Shown here piece by piece: positions 34,536-46,800 of a DNA stretch of 64,000 nucleotides (positions are counted from its first letter, which is position 1; every line of letters begins with the position of its first letter). The DNA comes from Desulfovibrio piger (GTDB taxonomy: Bacteria; Desulfobacterota; Desulfovibrionia; Desulfovibrionales; Desulfovibrionaceae): assembly GCF_900116045.1 (NCBI RefSeq), contig NZ_LT630450.1, positions 1,183,001 to 1,247,000 on the forward strand, written 5' to 3'. The position numbers were made by a program, and so were the translations under genes. The notes beneath the pieces were generated by a model. That model saw only the letters and a list, made by a program, of their open reading frames with translations. It was not told where the DNA came from and made no database searches.

Positions 34536-35891
34536 ATGTCCTCATTACCCTGCATCGTTCTGGTGGGACGCCCCAACGTGGGCAAGTCCACCCTGTTCAA
34601 CCGCCTGATCCGCAGCAACCGCGCCATCACCCATGACCGTCCCGGCGTGACCCGCGACCGCATGGAAGGGGTGGTCCGCCGCAAGGGGCACCCTGACTTC
34701 GGCATCGTGGACACCGGCGGCATCACCCTGGACGCCCACGCCATGGTCACCGAAGGCCCCGAAGGCATCCGCGGTTTCGAGTCCGACATCCTGCGCCAGG
34801 CCGAGGCGGCCATGAAGGACGCCTGTGCCGTGGCCTTCGTGGTGGACGGCCGTGACGGCCTGCTGCCCCTGGACGAATATCTGGCGGCCCACATCCGCCG
34901 CATGGGCCTGCCCACCCTCTGCGTGGTCAACAAGGTGGACGGTCTGGAAAAGGAAGACGAGCTGCTGGCCGAGTTCCACAGCCTGGGCTTCCCCCTGCTG
35001 CCGGTCTCGGCCGAGCACGGGCACAACATCCGCGCCCTCACCGAAGAACTGGCCGCTCTGCTGCCCGAGGATTACGAGGCCGTGCACGAGCCCCCGGCCC
35101 TGCGCCTGGCCATGCTGGGCCGCCCCAACGCGGGCAAGTCCTCCCTGATCAACGCCCTGGCCGGCGAGGAACGCATGATCGTCTCCGATGTGGCCGGCAC
35201 CACCCGCGACAGCGTGGACGTGCGCTTCGCGCGCGACGGCCAGGATTACGTCTTCGTGGATACCGCCGGGGTGCGCCGCCGTACCAGGATCACGGACATC
35301 GTGGAAAAATATTCCGTCAATGCGGCCCTCAAATCCACCACCAAGGCCGACGTGACCCTGCTGACCCTGGACGCCACCGAAGGCGTGAGCCAGCAGGACA
35401 AACGCCTCATGGACCTGCTGGATACCCGCAAGATCCCCTTCATGGTGCTGGTCAACAAATGCGACCTGGTGCCCGCCGGCCAGCTCAGGCAGCTGCTGCA
35501 GAACGTGAGCGAGATGCTGGCCTTCTGCAGGCATGTGCCCATCCTCACGGTCTCGGCCCTCAAGGGCACGGGCCTGAACAGGATCCTGCCCCTGGCCCGC
35601 AAGATCCATGAGGAATGCGCCATCCGCGTGCCCACCGGCCAGCTCAACCGGGCCATGGAAGAAGTGCTGACCCGCCACCAGCCCCCGGTGGTCAAGCGCG
35701 TGCGCGCCAAGTTCTTCTATCTGACCCAGGCCGAGTCCCAGCCGCCGACCTTCGTCTTTTTCGTCAGTGACGCCGACCGCGTGCCGGAAAGCTATGCCCG
35801 CTATCTGGAACGCGCCCTGCGCCGCATCTTCGGCATCACGCATGCGCCCATGCGCCTGCACCTGCGTTCCAGCCACAAGAAATCACAGTAA
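34536..35891 (+). CDS. der: Ribosome biogenesis GTPase Der (EngA)
   Basis: A 451-residue protein with two tandem GTPase domains and a KH-like C-terminal domain; it helps mature the 50S subunit. The first P-loop is GRPNVGKST (residues 11-19), with DTGG and NKVD further on. The second is GRPNAGKSS near residue 193, with DVAGTTRDS and NKCD. The C-terminal part ends in IFGITHAPMRLHLRSSHKK. The ATG at 34536 is chosen because AAAGGGAGA lies five bases before it; an ATG six codons upstream is possible. Single-gene unit in appearance. Confidence 0.96.
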   Translation: MSSLPCIVLVGRPNVGKSTLFNRLIRSNRAITHDRPGVTRDRMEGVVRRKGHPDFGIVDTGGITLDAHAMVTEGPEGIRGFESDILRQAEAAMKDACAVAFVVDGRDGLLPLDEYLAAHIRRMGLPTLCVVNKVDGLEKEDELLAEFHSLGFPLLPVSAEHGHNIRALTEELAALLPEDYEAVHEPPALRLAMLGRPNAGKSSLINALAGEERMIVSDVAGTTRDSVDVRFARDGQDYVFVDTAGVRRRTRITDIVEKYSVNAALKSTTKADVTLLTLDATEGVSQQDKRLMDLLDTRKIPFMVLVNKCDLVPAGQLRQLLQNVSEMLAFCRHVPILTVSALKGTGLNRILPLARKIHEECAIRVPTGQLNRAMEEVLTRHQPPVVKRVRAKFFYLTQAESQPPTFVFFVSDADRVPESYARYLERALRRIFGITHAPMRLHLRSSHKKSQ

Positions 35892-36057
35892 AAAAAGCGG
35901 GATGCGGATGCCGGGACCTGTCTGTCCATCTGGCGGACCGCATTGACAGGAATCAGGTAAAGATGCAATAGAAAGGGCTTATACTGCCGCAAGGTAGACG
36001 TCGCTTTGCTGTTGTGCGGCGCGCGGCAGTGCATGGAGTCTCTCAAGGAGGGAGAAA

Positions 36058-37188
36058 ATGAAAAAGTGCATGACCTGGCTCATGGCCGCGCTGTGCAGCG
36101 TTGCCGTCGCGGCTCCCGCCGTGGCCGCCGACACCATCAAGATCGGCGTGCAGGGCGCCCATTCCGGCGACCTGGCCTCGTACGGCGTCCCCAGCCTCAA
36201 TGCCGCCAAGATCGTCATTGAAGAAGCCAACGCCAAGGGCGGCGTGCTGGGCAAGAAGATCGAACTGGTGTCCCAGGACGACCAGTGCAAGCCCGAACTG
36301 GCCACCAACGCCGCGACCAAGCTGATCTCCGACAAGGTCGTGGCCATCATGGGCCCCATCTGCTCCGGCGCCACCAACGCCTCCCTGCCCATGTTCGAAA
36401 GCGCCAACATCATCAGCATCTCTCCCACGGCCACCACGCCTGCCCTGACCCTGGAAGGCAAGCACCCCCTGTTCCTGCGCACCGTGGCCAACGACAATGC
36501 CCAGGCCCAGCTGACCAGCAGCTACATCACCGATGTGCTGAAGGCCAAGAAGGTCGCCTACCTGCATGACAACGGCGAATACGGCAAGGGCTTTGCCCAG
36601 CAGAACCGCACCATCCTCGAAAAGGCCGGCGTCGAGACCGTCCTGTTCGAAGCCGTGACCCCCGACGCCGTGGACTTCTCCGCTGTGGTGCGCAAGCTGC
36701 GTCGCGCCAAGGCCGACGTGCTGGTCTTCGGCGGCTACCAGAACACCGCCTCCAAGCTGGTGCAGCAGATGCGCCGCGACCGCGTCAAGACCCCCCTCAT
36801 CGGCCCTGACGGCGTGAAGGACGAGACCTTCCTCAAGATGACCGGCAAGGACAGCGAAGGCGTCATGGCCTCCTATCCCAAGGATACCAGCACCCTGCCC
36901 ATGTACAAGCAGGCCCGCGACGCCCACGTCAAGCAGTTCGGCAGCGAGCCCGGCTTCGGCTACTACAACGCCTATGCCGCCATCCAGGCCCTCCTCAAGG
37001 CCATCGAAGTGGCCGGCAGCACCGACACCGACAAGATCATGGCCGCTCTGAAGAGCACCGAAGTGGACACCCCCCTGGGCAAGATGTCCTTCAACAAGGC
37101 CGGTGACGCCACCGGTCTGGGCCTGTCCGTCTATGTGGTGAAGGACGGCAAGTTCGTCGAAAGCGACCACAGCATCACCCTGCATTAA
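36058..37188 (+). CDS. Branched-chain amino acid ABC transporter, periplasmic binding protein (LivJ/LivK type)
   Basis: A 376-residue exported binding protein. The signal peptide is about residues 1-24 (MKKCMTWLMAALCSVAVAAPAVAA), followed by IKIGVQGAHSGDLASYGVPSLN and the usual two-lobed LivJ fold with GYQNTAS, IGPDGVKD and YYNAYAAIQALLKAIE. It delivers leucine, isoleucine, valine or related amino acids to LivHMGF. GGAGGGAG precedes the ATG. It is first in the five-gene liv operon. A perfect TTGACA at 35943 lies 115 bases upstream, but a good -10 is not evident. Confidence 0.95.
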   Translation: MKKCMTWLMAALCSVAVAAPAVAADTIKIGVQGAHSGDLASYGVPSLNAAKIVIEEANAKGGVLGKKIELVSQDDQCKPELATNAATKLISDKVVAIMGPICSGATNASLPMFESANIISISPTATTPALTLEGKHPLFLRTVANDNAQAQLTSSYITDVLKAKKVAYLHDNGEYGKGFAQQNRTILEKAGVETVLFEAVTPDAVDFSAVVRKLRRAKADVLVFGGYQNTASKLVQQMRRDRVKTPLIGPDGVKDETFLKMTGKDSEGVMASYPKDTSTLPMYKQARDAHVKQFGSEPGFGYYNAYAAIQALLKAIEVAGSTDTDKIMAALKSTEVDTPLGKMSFNKAGDATGLGLSVYVVKDGKFVESDHSITLH

Positions 37189-37277
37189 TCGGATACGATG
37201 GCGCACGGGCGCGGGGGCACGGCCTCCGCGCCCTCTTGCCCGCTTGCGCCCGGGTAAACCGCAGCCCCTGTAACGGC

Positions 37278-38186
37278 ATGGACTTCCAGTACTTTATCGA
37301 ACTTTTCTTCGGCGGCCTCACACGCGGCAGCATCTATGCCCTCATCGCCCTGGGCTATACGCTGGTGTACGGCATCATCGAACTGATCAACTTCGCACAC
37401 GGCGAGATCTACATGCTGGGCGCCTTCACGGCCCTGCTGGTAGCCGGCGTGCTGGGCATCGTCGGTTTCCCCGCCGGAGGCATCCTCATCGTGGCGGCCC
37501 TCGCGGCCGTGGTCTGGAGCGCGGCCTACGGCTATACTCTGGAAAAGGTGGCCTACAAACCCCTGCGCGGCGCCCCGCGCCTGTCGCCCCTCATTTCGGC
37601 CATCGGCATGTCCATCTTCCTACAGAACTATGTGCTGCTGGCGCAGACCTCCGACTACGTCCCCTTCCCCCGCCTGCTGCCGGATATGGAATTTCTGGAT
37701 TACCTGGGCAACATCATGGGGCCCAGCGACTTCCTGATCCTCGTCACCAGCACGCTGGCCATGGTCTCCTTAAGCCTCTTCATCCGCTACACCCGCATGG
37801 GCAAGGCCATGCGCGCCACCGCGCAGAACCGCAAGATGGCCCTGCTGCTGGGCATCAACGCCGACCGCATCATCTCGCTCACCTTCATCGTCGGCTCGGC
37901 CCTGGCGGCCCTGGGCGGCGTGCTCATCGCCTCCCACATGGGGCAGGTCAACTTCGGCATCGGCTTCCTGGCCGGCCTCAAGGCCTTCACGGCCGCGGTG
38001 CTCGGCGGCATCGGTTCCATCCCGGGGGCCATGGTGGGCGGTCTCGTGCTGGGCATCGCCGAGAGCATGACCACCGGCTACCTGTCGGGCAACTATGAGG
38101 ATGCCCTGGCCTTCGCCCTGCTCATCCTCATCCTCATCTTCCGCCCCGACGGCATCCTCGGCAAAGCGAAAGTGCAGAAGGTGTAG
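37278..38186 (+). CDS. livH: Branched-chain amino acid ABC transporter permease LivH
   Basis: A 302-residue inner-membrane permease with about eight transmembrane segments. The start MDFQYFIELFFGGLTRGSIYALIALGYTLVYGIIELINFAHGE is the standard LivH opening. The cytoplasmic coupling loop is seen in AQNRKMALLLGINADRIISLTFIVGSALAALGG. It forms the channel together with LivM. It lies 89 bases after the binding-protein gene and six bases before livM. The ATG at 37278 matches family starts; an earlier in-frame codon would add non-conserved residues. Confidence 0.95.
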   Translation: MDFQYFIELFFGGLTRGSIYALIALGYTLVYGIIELINFAHGEIYMLGAFTALLVAGVLGIVGFPAGGILIVAALAAVVWSAAYGYTLEKVAYKPLRGAPRLSPLISAIGMSIFLQNYVLLAQTSDYVPFPRLLPDMEFLDYLGNIMGPSDFLILVTSTLAMVSLSLFIRYTRMGKAMRATAQNRKMALLLGINADRIISLTFIVGSALAALGGVLIASHMGQVNFGIGFLAGLKAFTAAVLGGIGSIPGAMVGGLVLGIAESMTTGYLSGNYEDALAFALLILILIFRPDGILGKAKVQKV

Positions 38187-38192
38187 CCAATC

Positions 38193-40910
<2,718 letters not shown>

Positions 40911-40928
40911 GACCAGCAGCTCATCATG

Positions 40929-40953
40929 ACTGCCCCCTGCCGGGCAGTGTTTT
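40929..40953 (+). terminator. Terminator of the liv operon
   Basis: 7-bp stem ACTGCCC / GGGCAGT, then GTTTT, 18 bases past livF. Confidence 0.65.
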
Positions 40954-41278
40954 GCGGGGGGAAGGGGCCGTGTTGCACAACGCTCCTTCCCCTTTGTCAT
41001 GGTCCCCGGAGAAGCGCGCCGCGGGCATGGCGCGGCCGTGCGCGGAGCGCGGCTCACCGCCTGTCATCCCGGCAGGGTGCGGAAGGGCATCCCCCGCAGG
41101 CAGGGATGGACTGAAAAAATACGGGCGTTGTCTGTCTGCCGATACGGGCCGCAGGCAGGGATGAGCCGGACAGGGAGCGCATCGTTGGGGTCGCGGGAAC
41201 GCCGCAAGGATCTTCATGCGAAGCTCGCGTCGCCCGCTGTTCTGTCCGCATGCCCCGCACGCGTGGGGCTCTTCAGCG

Positions 41279-41314
41279 AAAGAGCCTCTCCCGTACCGGA
41301 CGGAAGAGGCTCTT
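41279..41314 (-). terminator. Hairpin after the GT-B glycosyltransferase gene
   Basis: AAGAGCCTCT and AGAGGCTCTT form a perfect 10-bp stem with a 15-base loop, 54 bases after the minus-strand stop. The T run on the minus strand is short (CTTTCG). Confidence 0.45.
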
Positions 41315-41367
41315 GGACATCATGGAACGCAGGGATGGGCCCCTGCCCTGGACAGGTGGCGTCTTTC

Positions 41368-42453
41368 CTACTCCACCACCTTTGGCGTGCCCGAGACCGG
41401 CAGGGTGCCGGTGCGGATGAAGGTGTCCACCAGGCCGAAGACCAGGTCGTTGCCGCAAAAATGCCCGCGCGCGATGGCGGCCCGGAACTCGGGCAGGCGT
41501 TCCTCAAAGCGGCGCAGCAGGGCGGGCTCCAGGGTCATCATGTCGGCCTGCATGCCGTAGTGCAAACGTTCGAGGTACAGGGCGTTGAAGCACTGTTCCA
41601 CCATGGCCTTGAGCGGCAGGCTCAGGATGGGCTTGCCCAGGTGCAGGGCCTCGGTCATCAGGGTGTGGCCGCCGCCCTGGATGACGTAGGAACAGCCTTC
41701 CAGCAGCTTGAGGAAGCCCTCCTCGCTCTTCTTCATGAAGATGACGTTGCCCTCCCGGCCTTCCGTCCGGCCATAGCCGAAGACGTAGCAGGGCCTGTCC
41801 GTGGCCTGGAGCAAAAAGTCCACCAGCTTGCGGTGCGTGGAATTGCTCTGGTAGACCACCACATGACCGTCGTCACGGGGGTTGAGGCGCAGCACGCTCT
41901 CGCGCAGGATGGGCGGCACCACACGGGCATGGTAGCGGGGCTGCACCGGCGGCGCATAGAAGGAGACCAGCAGGTTCTGCTCCGTGGGCCGGAACAGGTA
42001 GCGGGGCGTGATGCCCTGCAACAGGTGATCCCACCACATGCGCGGCGGCAGCCAGCCGTGGCGGCAGCAGGTGATGACGTGCTGGTGGTCGAGGGTCAGG
42101 CAGGGCAGACCGGCCTTTTCGGCCGCACGCGGCACGAAGTATTCCAGGTCCGTCATGCAGACATCGGGCCTGAACTGGTCGATGAGGCGCAGCACTTCAT
42201 CCACATAGCGCCGGCGGTGCCAGAGCAGCGGGATGGCCTTGCGCACCGTGGCCCCCACATCCACCTGATAGTTGCGGAACACCGTGCCCAGGTTGGGGAT
42301 GCGGTGCACCCGGAATTCGGGCTCCAGTATCTTGGGGGCGTCGTCATTGGCCACGAACAGGAATTCGTGTGCGCCCAGACGGCGGGCGATGGTCAGCCCG
42401 CGCATGGCATGGCCATGCCCTGTCCCGTGGATGCCGTAAAGGATTCGCGCCAT
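41368..42453 (-). CDS. GT-B glycosyltransferase-like protein (MJ1255/VC2487 type)
   Basis: A 361-residue protein of the MurG/UDP-glycosyltransferase superfamily. The glycine-rich start ILYGIHGTGHGHAMRGLTIARRL binds the acceptor side, and VIQGGGHTLMTEALHLGKPILSLP in the C-terminal half is the nucleotide-sugar motif. The middle portion (CLTLDHQHVI, RPTEQNLLVSFY) matches what is seen in the MJ1255/VC2487 family. Sugar and acceptor are unknown. A single-gene unit diverging from the YhaO-like gene 137 bases away. Confidence 0.85.
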   Translation of the reverse strand: MARILYGIHGTGHGHAMRGLTIARRLGAHEFLFVANDDAPKILEPEFRVHRIPNLGTVFRNYQVDVGATVRKAIPLLWHRRRYVDEVLRLIDQFRPDVCMTDLEYFVPRAAEKAGLPCLTLDHQHVITCCRHGWLPPRMWWDHLLQGITPRYLFRPTEQNLLVSFYAPPVQPRYHARVVPPILRESVLRLNPRDDGHVVVYQSNSTHRKLVDFLLQATDRPCYVFGYGRTEGREGNVIFMKKSEEGFLKLLEGCSYVIQGGGHTLMTEALHLGKPILSLPLKAMVEQCFNALYLERLHYGMQADMMTLEPALLRRFEERLPEFRAAIARGHFCGNDLVFGLVDTFIRTGTLPVSGTPKVVE

Positions 42454-42590
42454 TCTTTCCCCCTGTGATATGAACGCTAGTCATACCAACGGGCTGTGGC
42501 AGCGTCAACCGCATGCCCTGCCACGGGCACCTTGTCCTGCTGCCGGAAAAAACATATCTCTGCCGGAGGAGCCCACGCCGAGGACACGCC

Positions 42591-43862
42591 ATGAACAGCC
42601 TCCGATACATCCACGCCGCCGACCTGCATCTGGACACCCCCTTCCTGGGCCTGACCCGCAGCGATGCCGGAGAGGCCCTGCAAGCGCAGCTGCGCGACGC
42701 CACCTTCACGGCCCTGCAACGCCTGTTCGACCTGTGCGAACAGCTGCGGCCGGACTTCCTCGTCCTGGCCGGGGACATCTACAATCAGGAAGAACACAGC
42801 GTCAAAGCCCAGCTGGCCCTGCGCGACGGCTGTTTGCGCCTGCAGGCCTGCGGCATCCCCGTCTTCTGGGCCCACGGCAACCATGATCCGCTGGATTCGC
42901 GTCTGAAGACCGTGGACTGGCCCGGCAACGTGACCATCTTCGGCCCGGAGCCCGGGCAGCATGTGCTGTACCGGGACGGGGCCCCCGTGGCCGTGATCCA
43001 CGGCATCAGCCATGCCCGCATCAGGGAGGCCCGCAACCTGGCGCTCCTCTTCCACCGTCAGCCGGATATGGCGTGCTTCCAGCTGGGCGTGCTGCATTGC
43101 AGCGTGGAAGGCAGCCCCGCGCAGGACAGGTACGCCCCCTGCGCGCTGGCCGACCTGCGCGCCGCCCGTCTGGATGCCTGGGCCCTGGGCCATGTGCACG
43201 AACGCCGCGTCCTGTCCCGCCGCCCCTTCATCGCCTATCCCGGCAACACCCAGGGGCGGCACATCCATGAGGACGGCCCGCGCGGCTGCCTGCTGGTCAC
43301 TGCCGAGGCCTGCGACGGCGGCTTCGCCTGCCGGGAAACATTCCTGCCGCTGGGGCCGGTGCAGTGGCGGCGTCTGGTCATCGCTCTGGAGGCCGTGGAC
43401 CGGCTCGATGCCGTGGAAGACAGGCTGCTGGAGGCCCTGGGCACGGCCACGGAAGCCGCTGACGCTTCCTGCACGCTCCTGGTCGTGCGCCTCTGCCTGC
43501 GGGGCCGCACGCCCCTGGACAGCCTGCTGCGCCGCCCGGAGACCTGCCGCGACCTGCGGGAGCGCCTGCATCAGGCTCCGCTGCCCCTGCCCGTCCATAT
43601 CAAGGATCTGTGCGTGGAGACGGCCCCCGCTGTGGACATGGCCGCCTGCCTGCAACGCCAGGATCTGCTGGGCGAGGCCCTGCGCCTGGCGGAAGGACTT
43701 GAACGGCAGCCCGAAGCGCTGGCCGCCTTTGCCGAGGAGGAGCTGGCCCCCCTGTTCCGGCACTGCCCCGCCGGGATGCTCACCATGCCGGAAGGGGAGG
43801 AACTTGAGCGCCTGCTGGATGAGGCCCGCTATCTCTGCCTGGACATGCTGGAGGGGAAGTGA
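42591..43862 (+). CDS. Metallophosphoesterase, DNA repair exonuclease SbcD/YhaO-like
   Basis: A 423-residue calcineurin-like phosphoesterase. Metal-binding motifs are intact: HAADLHLDTPF near the start, GDIYNQEE, HGNHDPLDS, and GHVHERRVL, with a further histidine in LHCSVEG. The C-terminal 160 residues form a capping domain. It resembles YhaO, a shorter SbcD relative. Together with the large ATPase after it, it would form an SbcCD-like nuclease for DNA ends or hairpins. The ATG at 42591 follows a GGAGGAG-type region; the frame to 42513 lacks protein character. The TGATG overlap couples it to the ATPase gene. Confidence 0.9.
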   Translation: MNSLRYIHAADLHLDTPFLGLTRSDAGEALQAQLRDATFTALQRLFDLCEQLRPDFLVLAGDIYNQEEHSVKAQLALRDGCLRLQACGIPVFWAHGNHDPLDSRLKTVDWPGNVTIFGPEPGQHVLYRDGAPVAVIHGISHARIREARNLALLFHRQPDMACFQLGVLHCSVEGSPAQDRYAPCALADLRAARLDAWALGHVHERRVLSRRPFIAYPGNTQGRHIHEDGPRGCLLVTAEACDGGFACRETFLPLGPVQWRRLVIALEAVDRLDAVEDRLLEALGTATEAADASCTLLVVRLCLRGRTPLDSLLRRPETCRDLRERLHQAPLPLPVHIKDLCVETAPAVDMAACLQRQDLLGEALRLAEGLERQPEALAAFAEEELAPLFRHCPAGMLTMPEGEELERLLDEARYLCLDMLEGK

Positions 43863-46800
43863 TGCGCCTGCTGTCATTCCATGCGGACGGTTTCGGCATC
43901 CTCGCCCGAACGGGCGCCGAGGGCCTCGGCCCGGGCATCAACATTTTTCTGGGCGACAACGAAGCCGGCAAATCCACCTGTCTGACCTTCCTGCGGGCCA
44001 TGCTCACCGGCTATCCCTCCGGGCGCAAGGAACGGCAGGCAGGCCAGCCCCTGCGCGGCGGCCAGGCCGGGGGCAGCCTGATACTGGAAGGCGGCCCCCA
44101 CGGCCTGCTGCACCTGCATCGCCGCCCGGGCCCGGGCAGCGGCCGTTTGCAGCTCACCGGCCCTGACGGCTCCCCTGTGCCGGAAAGCCTGCTGGAACAG
44201 CTCTTCCGGGGCATCGACCGTCAGGTCTACCGCAATGTGTTCGGCTTCAGCCTGGGGGAATTGCAGCGCTTCGAGAGCCTGGACGACGAGGCCGTGCGTC
44301 ACGCCCTCTACGGGGCCAGCTTCGGCACGGGCCTGCGCTCCCCGGCCGATGTGCTGCGTGCGTTGCAACAGCAGGCCGATGCCATCTATCGCCCGCAGGG
44401 CCGCAAGCTGCCCCTCAACGTCCAGGCGGGGAGCTGGCAGGAGCTGCGGGCCCGCATCCGTCAGGCCGACGCCCGGAGCAGCCGCTACGATGACCTGTGC
44501 GCCCGGTGGCAGCAGCGCAAACAGGATCTGGAGGGCCTCCGCCGCCGCAAGACGGAGCTGGAGACCGGCCTGCGCCGTACGGAGCGGCGCCTTTCCGTCT
44601 GGGAACAGTGGCGGGAGTGGCATCTGCTGGGGATGCGGCTGGAGCGTCTTTCCGGCCTGCCGCAGGATTTCCCGCCGCAGGGACGCGAGCGTCTGGCCCG
44701 CCTGCGGGAACGGGAGGAGGATAACCGGCGTGCCCTGCAGGGCCTGCGGGAACAGTGCGCCCGGACGCGCGGACAGCTCCGGGAACTGTGCCCGGATCAG
44801 GCCCTTGCGGCGGTCCTGCCCCGCCTGCGCGCCCTGACGGAACAGAGCGCCACCTACCGGCAGGCCCTGGCCGACCTGCCGCTGGCACACCTGCGCAAGG
44901 AACAGCTCTGCCGCCGTCTGCAGGAAGGGCTTTCCCGTCTGGGCCCCGGCTGGGACTGCGCCCGCATCCGGGCCGCAGACCGCTCTGTCTTCGGCCGGGA
45001 GGCGCTGGAACGGCAGGCCGCCACGCTGGCGACCGGCACGACGGCCCTGCAGATGGCCCGCCGGCGGGAAGACGAGGCCGCCGCCGCGCTGGCACAGGCG
45101 GAGGAGACCCGTCAGGCGCAGCTGCAACGCCTTGCGGCCCTGCCCCACCGCCAGCCGCCTCTGGACAGCGACCAGCAGCAACGCCTGCAACGCCTGCTGG
45201 AGAGCCGGCAGGAAAAACAGGACGATCTCCCCCGCTGGCAACGGCGGCAGCAACGGGCCCGGGAAGCCTTTTGCCGCGCCTGCGCGCCGCTGCACCTGGA
45301 TGAAAACGATCTTGCCGGGCCGGAGCGGCTGCTCCGCCACAGGGACGAGGCCCTGTCCCTGTCGGCCCGCCTGCACAGGCTGGAAGAGGAGCTGCACAGC
45401 CTCCGGGCCCGTCAGGATCGCGCACGCCGGGAGCAGGAGGCCCTGCAGCAGCGCGAGGCAGCCCTTGTCCCGTCCATCGACCACCACCCGGCCCCGGAGC
45501 AGGAGGCCCTTGAAAGCTTTGCCGCTGCCGTGCGGCAGTGCCGTACGCTCCGGGCCGGCATCGCCGCCGAGACGGTCCGGCAGGAAGGCCTGGCCCAGCA
45601 GGCCCGGCAGCTGGCACGTCCCCTGACAGGCGGCAGCCTGCCCCTGCTCTGCATGGGCATCGTCTTCCTGCTCTCCGGTCTGGCCCTCCTGCTGGCCGGG
45701 CACTGGGCCCCGGAGCTGCTCCCCTGGCCCGGGCCGGCGGCCCCGCCCTGGACAGGCGGGCTGGCCGCGCTCTGCGGGCTCGCCCTGCTGGCGGGCGGCA
45801 TGCCCCATGCCGGAAAGGAGGAACGCCGACGCCGGGAAGAAGCGGAACGCCTCCGGCAGCTGCTGGAAGCCTGTTCCGGCCGCCTGCGGGAACAGCAGCG
45901 CCGCCTTGCCCAGCTGCCCCTGCCGCGCACCGTGGCCGATGACATCCCGGATGCCGACGAACTGGAAGCCCGGCTGGAAAAACAGCAGCTCCTGCGCCGC
46001 CAGCTGGACCAGCTCCTGCTGGAGCATGACAGCCTGCGGCAGGAACTGAGAAGCGTCAGGCAAACGCTGGCCCGCCTGGCCGAACAGGAGCAGGAGCTCC
46101 TCGCCGCCGTGCAGGAAGGGGAAAAACGCTGGCAGGCCATGCTGCCCGCAGCCACCGCGGCGGCCTTTGCACCGGCAGCGGCGGGACTGCTTTTCGAACG
46201 GGCGGCCACCGCCGCCACGCTGGCGGAGGCCCTGCGCACGGCCGGGGACGATGCCGGACATGCGGCCTTGTCCCTGCAGCAGACGGAAACAGCCGTGCGC
46301 GACCTGCTGGCCCTGCTTCCTCCCGATGCCGCCTGCCCCGACCTGCCGGAGGCCGTCCGCCGCGCTCTTGCCCTCTGCCGGGAGGTGGAAGAGGCCGGCA
46401 CCAGGCATCAGCAGGCAGCCGCCGAGGCCACGGCCGGTGCCGGGCTGCTGGAACGCTGCCGCAAGGCCCTGGAGGACAGCCGCTGCCGCACGCGGGAAGC
46501 GGCCCGCAAGCTGGAGACGGCCCGGACAGGCTGGGCAGCGGGCCTGCGCTCCCTGGGCCTGCCGGAAGATCTGGCCCCTGGCACCGTCCATGCCGCCCTG
46601 GACGGCATGGACGCCTGTCTGCGCCTTGAGGCGGAGCTGCAGCAGGAGGACTCGCGCCTGCAACGCCTGCACCACGACGTGGAGGCCCTGCGGGCACCGC
46701 TGGCGGCCCTGCTGACGGAGCTGGGGCGGCCCGTGCCGCCGCAGGACGCCGACTGGCTCCGGCACCTGGACATGCTGGCCGAGGCGGCGGAAGAGGCCCG

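Larger units (their letters stand above)
40911..41367. other. Convergent intergenic region, no gene seen
   Basis: About 457 bases. It holds the livF terminator, the hairpin at 41279-41314 and two copies of the word CCGCAGGCAGGGATG (near 41093 and 41149). Open frames here look like chance. Confidence 0.6.

Noticed and set aside
35943-35985. Promoter of the liv operon from TTGACA at 35943
   Set aside because: No acceptable -10 at 16-18 bases; the good TATACT at 35980 is 31 bases away.
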